A stretch of DNA of 64,000 bases from positions 186,001 to 250,000 of the forward strand of contig CAVZBZ010000001.1 in assembly GCA_963773665.1 (NCBI GenBank), written 5' to 3'. The stretch is from DATJLY01 sp963773665. GTDB taxonomy: Bacteria > Pseudomonadota > Alphaproteobacteria > ATCC43930 > CGMCC-115725. The translations under genes and the position numbers were made by a program. Under the pieces are notes generated by a model. The model saw nothing but the letters and a program-made list of their open reading frames with translations, searched no databases and was not told the origin of the DNA. Positions 34,253 through 42,006 of this stretch are shown here, in pieces (within the stretch, counting starts at the first letter, position 1; every line of letters begins with the position of its first letter).

Positions 34253-34498
34253 TCATTGGCGAACGCGAATTACCCCTTGGTACAGATAAAGAGGCGTTCC
34301 TGAGGAAGTGTCGGGATGTTCTTCTAGAAGCAATGGATCAAGCAGGATTGCCTTGTCCAGAAGCGGCTCATGCGCCAGCACGTCTTGATCCGGATAAAGC
34401 CAAAGCTGCCCACCAAGATTCTCCACATAACCCGCTCCAACCCGAACTCCCTGCGCTCCCCCAACACGAAACGTAACGCGGAACACGGCTGGCAACAT
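34253..34498 (-). CDS. Hypothetical 81-aa protein
   Basis: The ATG at 34498 is preceded by GGAGGGAATC, a strong ribosome site, which is the main reason for choosing this strand over the overlapping plus-strand frame at 34186-34476. The sequence (FRVTFRVGGAQGVRVGAGYV, then GGQLWLYPDQDVLAHEPLLD) looks like a small beta-rich domain. Not recognised. It lies 26 nt downstream of the zinc-ribbon gene, so the two are probably cotranscribed. Confidence 0.5.
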   Translation of the reverse strand: MLPAVFRVTFRVGGAQGVRVGAGYVENLGGQLWLYPDQDVLAHEPLLDKAILLDPLLLEEHPDTSSGTPLYLYQGVIRVRQ

Positions 34499-34524
34499 GA
34501 TTCCCTCCGAACCTCAGCGCGTGT

Positions 34525-34770
34525 TCAAGATAGCTTGGCCTTTTCCTCCGTACGGAACCGTCTCACTTGTTGAATCTGATAAACCGATTCTTGTCCACAA
34601 GTCGGGCATTTTAATTGACGATCTGATCCGCGAATCCGCAGAGTGCCGTTTGCGTCAAGCATGTGCGGTTGAATTTCCTCGATCACAATTGGCAGTCCGC
34701 AAGCGGGATTGGCGCAAAGGAATCCGATCACTTCTTTCCCTGGTGGGATATAACCGTCATCGTGAGACAT
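34525..34770 (-). CDS. Small zinc-ribbon protein
   Basis: 81 aa from the ATG at 34770, preceded by TAGGAG at good distance. Two Cys pairs, CANPACGLPIVI and LKCPTCGQESVY, frame a zinc ribbon, with a basic C-terminus. Function unknown. It is the first gene of a two-gene minus-strand unit inside the element, and its base composition is clearly different from the chromosome. Confidence 0.6.
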   Translation of the reverse strand: MSHDDGYIPPGKEVIGFLCANPACGLPIVIEEIQPHMLDANGTLRIRGSDRQLKCPTCGQESVYQIQQVRRFRTEEKAKLS

Positions 34771-34907
34771 GAGTTTCGCTCCTAGGTTGGTTGGCACCGT
34801 CTAGGATAGCGATGCGCGGGGTGAGGGTCATTCCTCCCCCGCGCCATCCTCATCTGACCAGCACGCCCTCGCCGACCGGCTCGCGCAGGTGATCATGCAA
34901 GGACGAT

Positions 34908-35381
34908 TTGACCGTGCCGACCGTCCCGACAAGTGATCCTGCCCGTAGCCAAAGCCATAACCGCGAGCGGCAAAACCATGCTCGCCAGCATCCGCGCTCG
35001 ATTGTGGCGCGCAAGCAGTCCCACCACGACACGCTGCTGGCTCGATTCCAACGACTGTTCTTGCCCTGGGGCAGATGGGATTATCCCGGCATCGAACGCG
35101 GGCTAATGCAAGTCCTCGGCGGAGGCACGGCGTCGCGCGGCTCAGTCAGAGCGATCCGACGCGGCGAGCGTCGTTTGTCCGCCGATGATGCCGAATGCCT
35201 CGCCGCGTTCGCTGAGAGCCGATGCGAACAGGGGCGAGCGCTGATAAATGACCTGCGAACGTATGTCGCTGCGCGCCGAGCCGAATCGAAGAGGCTGCAC
35301 GGATGCTGCGAGGTACGGGATCGCGGCGGCGTGGTGAGAGACGGACGCGGGCGTGGGGCGAGGCCGAAGACAAGCATTTAG
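34908..35381 (+). CDS. Hypothetical protein of the element
   Basis: 157 aa from a TTG at 34908 supported by an AAGGA; GTG starts at 34914 and 35004 are alternatives. The N-terminal 35 residues are low-complexity. The middle (FLPWGRWDYPGIERGLMQVL and RGSVRAIRRGERRLSADDAE) reads like a repressor-type or toxin-antitoxin-type helical DNA-binding region. The tail is Arg/Gly-rich. Not recognised. Confidence 0.45.
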   Translation: MTVPTVPTSDPARSQSHNRERQNHARQHPRSIVARKQSHHDTLLARFQRLFLPWGRWDYPGIERGLMQVLGGGTASRGSVRAIRRGERRLSADDAECLAAFAESRCEQGRALINDLRTYVAARRAESKRLHGCCEVRDRGGVVRDGRGRGARPKTSI

Positions 35382-35469
35382 CGGGCGGGGTTCACCTTAG
35401 GGCGATTTGGTAAACTCGGAGCGCTCCGAGCTTGCCAAGTTGCATAGCGCTCCGGGCGGGGGATGGACG

Positions 35470-35640
35470 ATGCTTACCATTGCTGGCGGCATCATTCTGG
35501 CGATCATTATTCTTTGGGTCGGCGGTCTACTCGTGGCCGGAATGTTCAGCGGCTTTTCGCACAGTCGCAAAATGGGTTGTCTCACGATGGCGGTGTTCGG
35601 CGCGACCTTGCTAATGCTCGCCATGTGTGTCTTTGGCTGA
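35470..35640 (+). CDS. Tiny membrane protein, two hydrophobic segments
   Basis: 56 aa from an ATG preceded by GGGCGGGGG. Hydrophobic segments are LTIAGGIILAIIILWVGGLL and CLTMAVFGATLLMLAMCVF, with a short basic loop SHSRKMG, so most of the protein is in the membrane. Not recognised. It lies 22 nt before the next small gene and is probably cotranscribed with it. Confidence 0.45.
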   Translation: MLTIAGGIILAIIILWVGGLLVAGMFSGFSHSRKMGCLTMAVFGATLLMLAMCVFG

Positions 35641-35662
35641 CGAATTACGAAGAGGTTCACAC

Positions 35663-35863
35663 GTGGACGATCTTCACAAATGGGAGAAGGTACACCAAGA
35701 AATCACGACCGGACTTGGTGGAAGTGCAGCCTTCATGTTCCGCATGGCCGTGCCCGGCGGATGGGTTTACATGCACGTCACGCTCTGGCCGCGTAGATGG
35801 CGGAAAGATGAAATACACAAGTCCATGGTGTTTGTGCCGGACCCCGCCCACGAGGGCGAATAG
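35663..35863 (+). CDS. Small hypothetical protein
   Basis: 66 aa from a GTG at 35663 preceded by GAAGAGG. The sequence WEKVHQEITTGLGGSAAFMF and VPGGWVYMHVTLWPRRWR has a basic, aromatic-rich core. Not recognised. It is the last candidate gene of the element; 35864-36127 holds only the right-end repeats and no convincing gene. Confidence 0.45.
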   Translation: MDDLHKWEKVHQEITTGLGGSAAFMFRMAVPGGWVYMHVTLWPRRWRKDEIHKSMVFVPDPAHEGE

Positions 35864-36043
35864 GAGCCACTCGGATTTTTGGGGTGCGACGGACGACGTT
35901 GCTTCCCGTCGATCACGCGCGGTCGCGTCCGACGCCTCGGCGGGCGCGCCGCCGCTTGGCGGGCCGCGTCCGTCGTGACACGCAATGGCGATGTTTATCC
36001 AGTCAGCATCGCCATCCGAGGCGCGATTTTTTTTCGTCGCTCC

Positions 36044-36061
36044 GGGTCCGCTATGGGTCCG
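36044..36061. promoter_or_regulatory. Right-end GGGTCCG direct repeats
   Basis: GGGTCCG at 36044-36050 and 36055-36061 have the same sequence and the same 11-bp period as the pair beside the integrase at the left end. They lie 67 bp inside the right attachment site and are probable integrase or excisionase binding sites. Confidence 0.55.
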
Positions 36062-36127
36062 CCGAAAGCGCACCGCTCGGCAGGCGTCTGGCGCTCGCCT
36101 ATAAGTTATTGAACTAGCGAAATAATT

Positions 36128-36204
36128 TGGTGGGCGCAGCAGGACTCGAACCTGCGACCCGCTGATTAAGAGTCGAGCTGCTCTACCAACTGAGCTATGC
36201 ACCC
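36128..36204 (-). tRNA. tRNA-Lys(CTT), with an extra base in the anticodon stem
   Basis: Read on the minus strand: acceptor GGGTGCA, D-arm GCTCAGTTGGTAGAGC, anticodon loop CTCTTAA (anticodon CTT), T-arm GCAGGTTCGAGTCCTGC, acceptor TGCGCCCA and an encoded CCA. The 5' anticodon stem reads GCTCGA where GCTGA would pair exactly with TCAGC. The extra C gives 77 nt instead of 76 and a bulged stem. The 3' 46 bp (36128-36173) is the right attachment site of the element. Confidence 0.85.
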
Positions 36205-36274
36205 GCCGCACGCGATATAGCAATGGCGCCCAGGGTTGTCGAGCGCGCCGCTCGGCTTCGCCGAAGCGGTGCCG

Positions 36275-37240
36275 TCACTTCGGCAGAAATGCCTCGGTGT
36301 AGAGCTTCGACATGTCGGGCGGCGTGTCCATGAGCTTCAGATCGATGAACGACCGCTTCAGCGTCGCGAGCGATTCCGCATCGAACTTGCAGTCCTTGGT
36401 GAACATGCCGATCGTCAGATCGTATTCCTTCGACATCACGCTTTCGGGAAAGCCGGTAATGCCGCTTTCGATCTTCACGGTTTCGGCCTTGTGCGCGCGG
36501 ATGTAGTCGACGGTCTCGATCCAGCCGGCAACGAATGCGCGCACCGCGCCGGGGTCGCTGTCGACCAGGTGCTTGGAGGCATAGAGCGCGCCGGAGGCGG
36601 CGTTGCCCTCGTAGTCCGTGACCGGGACGAGAAGGCGCCCGGTCTTCTGTTCTTCCATGGCGAAGAAAAGCGAGCTTACGCCGATGTCGGCATCGACGAG
36701 ATGATCGCGGAACGCCGCGATGATGCTGCTGGCGCCGTTGCCGATCGTCACCGGCGTGACCCCGTCCGGCCCCCATCCCTTCTTGCTCGCGAGCTCCTTC
36801 GTCAGCCAATCGGTGAAGGAGCCCGCGCTGGAGATGCCGATCTTCTTGCCCTTGAGCTCAGCGACCGTGTGGATGGGCGAATCGAACGGCACGCCGATGC
36901 CGAGGAAGGGGATCGGCCCGGCGAACTCGCAGACGGCGATCATGGGGACGCCTTTGGCAACGAGCGCCATCTCCGTTCCCGCACCGTCCCCGATATCGAT
37001 GGCGCCGGCCGTCATGGCCTGGGCCATCTTGCTGCCGCCGGCGAAATCCGAGATTTTCAGGTCGAGCCCGTGTTTCTTGAAGATGCCGAGCTGGTCGCCG
37101 ACATTGACAGGAATGATCGGGTCGGCGTTCGGTGCGGCCTTGCCGACGGTGAGCGTCGTCGCGGCGGACGCCATCGGCCCGGCCATGACCGATCCGAGAG
37201 CGAGCGCGAGTGCGCCCGCGACAATGGCACGTTTGCTCAT
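36275..37240 (-). CDS. ABC transporter substrate-binding protein (NitT/TauT-like), tandem copy 1
   Basis: 321 aa. The signal peptide is residues 1-26. The mature start TTLTVGKAAPNADPIIPVNV and the segment GKKIGISSAGSFTDWLTKEL are shared almost word for word with the gene just upstream, so the pair arose by tandem duplication. KIGIS after an ELKGK motif is the usual lobe signature of sulfonate/nitrate-type binding proteins. No permease or ATPase gene is adjacent. The stop lies about 70 nt from the tRNA-Lys gene. Confidence 0.82.
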   Translation of the reverse strand: MSKRAIVAGALALALGSVMAGPMASAATTLTVGKAAPNADPIIPVNVGDQLGIFKKHGLDLKISDFAGGSKMAQAMTAGAIDIGDGAGTEMALVAKGVPMIAVCEFAGPIPFLGIGVPFDSPIHTVAELKGKKIGISSAGSFTDWLTKELASKKGWGPDGVTPVTIGNGASSIIAAFRDHLVDADIGVSSLFFAMEEQKTGRLLVPVTDYEGNAASGALYASKHLVDSDPGAVRAFVAGWIETVDYIRAHKAETVKIESGITGFPESVMSKEYDLTIGMFTKDCKFDAESLATLKRSFIDLKLMDTPPDMSKLYTEAFLPK

Positions 37241-37269
37241 GACTTTCCCCTCCTGTTCTTGCGCTACCC

Positions 37270-38241
37270 TTACTTCGGCAGATAGGCCTCGGTATAGAGC
37301 TTCGACATGTCGGGCGGCGCGCTCACGAGCTTCAGGTCAACGAACGTCCGCTTGAGCGTGGCAAGCGCCGATGCCTCGAACTTACAGTTCCTGGTGTACA
37401 TGTGGATCGTCAGGTCATAGTCCTTGGCCATCACGCTTTCGGGGTTGCCGGTGATGGCGCTTTCCATCTTCACTGTCTCGGCCTTGTGCGCGCGGATGTA
37501 ATCGAGGGTCTCGAGCCAGGCGACAATGAACGAGCGGATCGCGGCGGGATCGCTGTCGATCAGATGCTGCGACGCAAAGAGCGTGCCCGAGGCGACGCTG
37601 CCTTCGAAGTCCGACACCGGGACGAGCAGGCGGCCGGTCTTTTTTTCCTCCATGTTGAGGAAAAGTGCGGTCTCGCCGATGTCGGCGTCGACAAGACGAT
37701 CGCGGAACGCGGCGACGATGCTCGCGGCGCCGTTGCCGATCGCGACGTGCGTGACGCCGTCCGGCCCCCAGCCTTCCTTGGTCTCCAGCTCTTTCGTCAG
37801 CCAGTCGGTGAGCGAGCCAGAACTCGAGATACCCATCTTCTTGCCCTTCAGGTCCTTCACCGACTTGATCGGCGAATCAGCCGGCACGCCGATGCCGAGA
37901 AAGGGAAAGGGTCCGGCGGACTCGCAAACGCCCAGCATGGGCACGCCCTTGGCGACGAGCGCCATCTCGGTTCCCGCGCCATCGCCGATATCGATCGCGC
38001 CCGCGGCCATGGCCTGCGCCATTTTGCTGCCGCCGGTGAAATCGACGATCGTCAGGTCGAGCCCGTGCTTCTTGAAGATGCCGAGCTTGTCGCCGACGTT
38101 GACGGGAATGATCGGATCGGCGTTGGGCGCCGCCTTGCCGACGGTGAGCGCCGTCCCCGCGGACGCCAGCGTTCCGCCGATGATCGTTCCGAATGCGATC
38201 GCGCAGGCGCCAAGAAGACCGCAAGACAGGATCTTGTGCAT
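37270..38241 (-). CDS. ABC transporter substrate-binding protein (NitT/TauT-like), tandem copy 2
   Basis: 323 aa from the ATG at 38241, chosen for GGGAGG 7 nt upstream. The signal peptide is residues 1-28. It is closely similar to the next gene downstream (shared VGKAAPNADPIIPVNVGD, AGAIDIGDGAGTEMALVAKG and a PPDMSKLYTEAYLPK end). The copies differ mainly in patches such as CESAGPFPFLGIGVPADSP versus CEFAGPIPFLGIGVPFDSP, which may tune ligand choice. The gap between the copies is 29 nt, so they are cotranscribed. Confidence 0.82.
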   Translation of the reverse strand: MHKILSCGLLGACAIAFGTIIGGTLASAGTALTVGKAAPNADPIIPVNVGDKLGIFKKHGLDLTIVDFTGGSKMAQAMAAGAIDIGDGAGTEMALVAKGVPMLGVCESAGPFPFLGIGVPADSPIKSVKDLKGKKMGISSSGSLTDWLTKELETKEGWGPDGVTHVAIGNGAASIVAAFRDRLVDADIGETALFLNMEEKKTGRLLVPVSDFEGSVASGTLFASQHLIDSDPAAIRSFIVAWLETLDYIRAHKAETVKMESAITGNPESVMAKDYDLTIHMYTRNCKFEASALATLKRTFVDLKLVSAPPDMSKLYTEAYLPK

Positions 38242-38312
38242 GGTCGTCCTCCCTCTTCGCCCCACGGCCTTTTTCCGATCGGCCTTTGTAGGCGGCCGCT
38301 AACCGTATCACA

Positions 38313-39458
38313 TCACTCGGCGTCGCCGAAACGGCCGATGCGCACGTCGCGGTGGATATAGACGCTCATCAGAAGGCCGAAGCCGAACATCACGGTCAGC
38401 ATCGCCGTGCCGCCGTAGGAGATGAGCGGCAGCGGCACGCCCACGACCGGAATGAGGCCCATCACCATCGCCGTGTTGATGAAGACATAGAGGAACAGGT
38501 TGGTGGTGATGCCGAGCGCCAGAAGCCTGCCGAAATGGCTCTTGGAGCGCATGGCGATGGCGAAGCCGTAGGCGAAGATGAGGAGATAAAGGCCGAGCAG
38601 CGCGAGCCCGCCGATGAGGCCCCATTCCTCGGCGAGCATGGTGAAGATGAAATCGGTCTGGCGCTCGGGCAGGAAATTGAGGTGCGACTGCGTCCCCATC
38701 AAGAAGCCCTTGCCGTCGATCCCGCCCGAGCCGATCGCGATCTTCGATTGCAGGCTGTGGTAGCCGGCGCCGAGCGGATCGTTCTCGGGATCGAGGAAGG
38801 TGTAGATGCGGTTCTTCTGATAATCGCGCAGGAAGCGCCACGCCACCGGCACCGCGCCCAACCCGGCGGCCAGCACCAGTCCGAACTGCCAGATCCTGAC
38901 GCCGACGAGAAAGAACATGGCGGCGCCGCATAAGACCAGCATCAGCGCCGTGCCGAGATCGGGCTGCTTCAGCACGAGCCCCGCCGGGATGAGGATAAGA
39001 AGCGCCGGCACGATAAGGCGCAAGGGCCGGCCCACGTCCTCGACGGTGAGACCGTTGAAATAGCGCGCGAGCGCCAGCACGGCGGCGATCTTCATCATCT
39101 CAGAGGGCTGGATCTGGATGATGCCGAGATCGATCCAGCGCTGCGCCCCCATGCCGACCGCGCCCCTGATCTCGACCGCGACGAGAAGCGCCATCACCAC
39201 GCCATAAAACCAGTAGGCGATCCTGAGCCAGGTCCTGAGATCGACGAGTGCCGCCCCAACCATGATCGCCGCGGCGACGCCGAAGCGCATCGCCTGTTTT
39301 GCCGCCCACGGCTGCCAGTGGCCATCGGCGGCGGAATAGAGCATGCCGATGCCGATGGATGCGACGAGGCCGAGAAGGAATATCAGGCCCCAGTTGAGGC
39401 CCAACAGCTTTTCCGCGAGCGAGTGGCGCGGCCGCCCCTGATCGAACGCGAGCTGCAT
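38313..39458 (-). CDS. rodA: Rod-shape peptidoglycan glycosyltransferase RodA
   Basis: 381 aa, about ten membrane segments, SEDS family. Signature stretches are IQIQPSEMMKIAAVLALAR, KQPDLGTALML and SYGGTAMLTVMFGFGLLMSV. RodA polymerises glycan strands for lateral wall growth together with the PBP2 transpeptidase encoded directly upstream (5-nt gap). It is the last gene of the mreB-mreC-mreD-mrdA-rodA run. Confidence 0.95.
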   Translation of the reverse strand: MQLAFDQGRPRHSLAEKLLGLNWGLIFLLGLVASIGIGMLYSAADGHWQPWAAKQAMRFGVAAAIMVGAALVDLRTWLRIAYWFYGVVMALLVAVEIRGAVGMGAQRWIDLGIIQIQPSEMMKIAAVLALARYFNGLTVEDVGRPLRLIVPALLILIPAGLVLKQPDLGTALMLVLCGAAMFFLVGVRIWQFGLVLAAGLGAVPVAWRFLRDYQKNRIYTFLDPENDPLGAGYHSLQSKIAIGSGGIDGKGFLMGTQSHLNFLPERQTDFIFTMLAEEWGLIGGLALLGLYLLIFAYGFAIAMRSKSHFGRLLALGITTNLFLYVFINTAMVMGLIPVVGVPLPLISYGGTAMLTVMFGFGLLMSVYIHRDVRIGRFGDAE

Positions 39459-39463
39459 CGCCT

Positions 39464-41374
39464 TTAGCCCTGCGCCATGCGCGGCGGCGCGCCGAACGGC
39501 TGCGCCGGCACGCGATGGACGGGATCGCGCTGCTGCGCCGCCAGGAGCACGTCGCGCGCGATGGGGGCCGCGACCGCGCCGCCCTCGCCGCCCGAGACGC
39601 CGCCATGCTCGACCACGACGGCGCAGGCATAGCGCGGCGCGCCGGCCGGGGCGAAGGCGATGAAGAGCGCGTGGTCGCGGTCCTTCCACGGCACCACGGT
39701 GCCGGTGACGATGCCCTTGTCGCGCACCTCCTTGGCGACGTGGTGGATTTGCGCGGTTCCGGTCTTGCCCGCCATCTCCATGCCGGGCTCGGCGATGCGC
39801 GCGTGAGTGGCCGTGCCGTGCGCCTCGTTGACGACGCCCCACATCGCGGTCCGCACCACGTCGAAATGCCGGTCGGCGACGCCCATCGGCGCGAAATCGG
39901 CGCTCATCGCGGCGGCGGCGTCCGCGTCGCTCGCCATCACGCCCTGCGCGCGCACGAGCCGCGGCGCCACCTGGCGCCCGGTGGCGATGCGCGCGACGTA
40001 GATCGCAAGCTGCAGCGGCGTCACGCTGACATAGCCCTGGCCGATGCCGCAGCTGATCGTGTCGCCGCGCTGCCAGGTGACGCCCGTGGTGGCGAGCTTC
40101 CAGCCGCGCGTCGGGATGAGGCCGGTGCGCTCGCCGGGAATCTCGAGCCCGAACTCGAGCCCGAGGCCGAAGCGGTTCGCCATCGCCGCGATGCGGTCGA
40201 TGCCGCACAGATCGGCGACGCGATAGAAGAACACGTCGCACGATTCGCGGAGCGCGCGATGGAGCGAGAGCGAGCCGTGCCCGCCCTTCTTCCAGCAATG
40301 GAACACGGCATCGCCGAGCGTGAACTGGCCGTTGCAGGAAAGCTCGGTATCGGGCGTGATGAGGCCGCCGTCGAGCGCCGCCATGGCGACCAGCGGCTTG
40401 AAGGTCGAGCCCGGCGCATAGATGCCGCTGATCGCCTTGTCGGACAGCGGGTTCATCGGGTCGCCGACGAGCGTCTGCCACTGCGCGCCGGAGAGGCCCG
40501 CGGCGAACGCGCCGGGGTCGTAGCCGGGCGTCGAGACCATCGCCAGGACCTCGCCGGTCCACAGATCGACGAGCACGCACGACGCGCTGCCCTGCTCGGT
40601 GCAGCGCTGCGCCGCCAGGTCCTGGAGCGCCATGTCGAGGCCCAGCGCCACGTCCTGCCCGGCCATGCCGTCCTCGCGCGCCAGTTCGCGCACCACCTGG
40701 CCGAAGGCGTTGACCTCGACCTGGCTCGTCCCGGCGGTGCCGCGCAGCTCGATGTCGTAGGCCTTTTCGATGCCGGCCTTGCCGATGCGGAAATCGGGCA
40801 GCTCGAGCAGCGGGTCGTCGCCTTGCAGATCGTCCTCCGACACCGCCGCGACATAGCCCACGAGATGCGACACGGAGGGCCCGAACGGATAGTCGCGGAT
40901 GCGGCCCTCGGCGACCGACACGCCGGCCAGCTCGATGGTGTTGACCTCGAGCCGCGCCATGTCGTCCCAGCTCATGTTCTCCTTGAGCACGACGGGAACG
41001 AAGCCGTGCTTCACCCTTATGTCGTGCAGCACGCGGCGGCGGTCCGTCTCGGTCAAGGGCACGAGCCGGTTCACCGCATCGAGCGTCGCGGCGATGTCGC
41101 CCGCCTGGTCCGGCACCAGCTCGGCGCGATAGGTCGGCCGGTTCGAGGCGAGCGGCACGCCGAACCGATCGAGGATGCGGCCGCGCGGCGGCGCGATGAG
41201 GCGGATGTTGATGCGGTTCTCGTCGGCCAGCGTCTGATAGCGCCCGGCCTCGACCACCTGGAGGAAATAGAGCCGCCCGGCGACGGTCGCGAGCAGCGCC
41301 GCCTGGCCGCCGGCGAGGAACAGGGCGCGGCGCGTCAGCAGCGTGCTGCGGGCGACCTCGCGCTTCTCGGCCAT
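39464..41374 (-). CDS. mrdA: Penicillin-binding protein 2 (elongation transpeptidase)
   Basis: 636 aa. A single N-terminal anchor (ALFLAGGQAALLATVAGRLY) precedes the PBP dimerisation domain (PPRGRILDRFGVPLASNRP) and the transpeptidase domain. The active-site Ser lies in APGSTFKP (about residue 322), then SCD as the SxN equivalent, and KTGTAQ (about 536). It cross-links peptidoglycan during cell elongation. The ATG at 41374 lies 4 nt after the mreD stop, and the gene ends 5 nt before rodA. Confidence 0.95.
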   Translation of the reverse strand: MAEKREVARSTLLTRRALFLAGGQAALLATVAGRLYFLQVVEAGRYQTLADENRINIRLIAPPRGRILDRFGVPLASNRPTYRAELVPDQAGDIAATLDAVNRLVPLTETDRRRVLHDIRVKHGFVPVVLKENMSWDDMARLEVNTIELAGVSVAEGRIRDYPFGPSVSHLVGYVAAVSEDDLQGDDPLLELPDFRIGKAGIEKAYDIELRGTAGTSQVEVNAFGQVVRELAREDGMAGQDVALGLDMALQDLAAQRCTEQGSASCVLVDLWTGEVLAMVSTPGYDPGAFAAGLSGAQWQTLVGDPMNPLSDKAISGIYAPGSTFKPLVAMAALDGGLITPDTELSCNGQFTLGDAVFHCWKKGGHGSLSLHRALRESCDVFFYRVADLCGIDRIAAMANRFGLGLEFGLEIPGERTGLIPTRGWKLATTGVTWQRGDTISCGIGQGYVSVTPLQLAIYVARIATGRQVAPRLVRAQGVMASDADAAAAMSADFAPMGVADRHFDVVRTAMWGVVNEAHGTATHARIAEPGMEMAGKTGTAQIHHVAKEVRDKGIVTGTVVPWKDRDHALFIAFAPAGAPRYACAVVVEHGGVSGGEGGAVAAPIARDVLLAAQQRDPVHRVPAQPFGAPPRMAQG

Positions 41375-41378
41375 TGCC

Positions 41379-41894
41379 TCAGGCCCGGAGGAAGGCGCGA
41401 TGGAGCCGCGCCAGGACATAGCTGCCGACGGGATAGCCCGCGACGGTCAGCGCCGTCTCGAACAGCACCGGGCGCACGTCGAGAATGTGCCCCGACAGAA
41501 GGCCAATGAGCGCCCACGAGAAGATGAAGATCGCCGCGGCGACCGCCAGGAACCCCAACCACAGCACGGTGAAGTCGCGGTTGACGAAATGGCGCCGGAT
41601 CATCAGCACCGCGGTGCGCGCGATGAGGAGCGTGAGCGCGGAGGCGCCGATATAGGGCGTCCCGGTCAGGAGATCGAGCAGCAGGCCCAGCACGAAGACC
41701 GCGCCCTGCGGCAACAGGTCGGGGCGATAGACGGTCCAGTGATAGACCGCCATGAGCGCGAAGCTCGGGCTCACCGCGGCGAAGCCCGGAAGCTGCAATG
41801 GCACGACCGAGACGACGACGAACACGAAGGTCGAAAGCACCGGCACGATGCGGCCGGGCGCGCCGCTGTCCCGCGGCGCCATCACGCGCGCCAT
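41379..41894 (-). CDS. mreD: Rod shape-determining protein MreD
   Basis: 171 aa, about five membrane segments, in the usual place between mreC and mrdA. LPQGAVFVLGLLLDLLTGTP resembles the conserved MreD core. It is an integral membrane part of the elongasome that links MreC to the cytoskeleton. The gap to mreC is filled by a long palindromic repeat. Confidence 0.9.
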   Translation of the reverse strand: MARVMAPRDSGAPGRIVPVLSTFVFVVVSVVPLQLPGFAAVSPSFALMAVYHWTVYRPDLLPQGAVFVLGLLLDLLTGTPYIGASALTLLIARTAVLMIRRHFVNRDFTVLWLGFLAVAAAIFIFSWALIGLLSGHILDVRPVLFETALTVAGYPVGSYVLARLHRAFLRA

Positions 41895-41900
41895 CGCTAC

Positions 41901-41988
41901 CCCCCACCCTTGCCCTCCCCCTCAAGGGGGAAGGGAACAGCAAAGAGACTCCCTCCCCCTTGAAGGGGGAGGGTTGGGGTGGGGGTGA
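41901..41988. repeat. Palindromic C/G-rich intergenic repeat between mreC and mreD
   Basis: A left half, CCCCCACCCTTGCCCTCCCC followed by CTCAAGGGGG (41901-41935), faces a right half, CCCTCCCCCTTGAAGGGGGA followed by GGGTTGGGGTGGGG (41950-41988). Each half also contains its own CCCCCTTGAAGGGGG palindrome. This matches a widely dispersed class of proteobacterial intergenic repeats. It is transcribed within the mre operon and could fold strongly in the mRNA. Confidence 0.7.
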
Positions 41989-42006
41989 GACGCGCCCCGA
42001 TCATCG

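Noticed and set aside
34186..34476. Plus-strand 96-aa frame opposite the minus-strand gene at 34253-34498
   Set aside because: Its ribosome site is weak, while the minus-strand frame has GGAGGGAATC before its ATG and follows a zinc-ribbon gene with an equally good site. It cannot be fully excluded.
35884..36117. Short frames between the last cargo gene and the right attachment site
   Set aside because: They are Arg-rich, lack ribosome sites and run through the GGGTCCG repeats; more likely the non-coding end of the element.
35657..36223. 188-aa minus-strand frame beginning in the tRNA-Lys gene
   Set aside because: Its first 30 residues are a translation of the tRNA itself, so it is not a gene.
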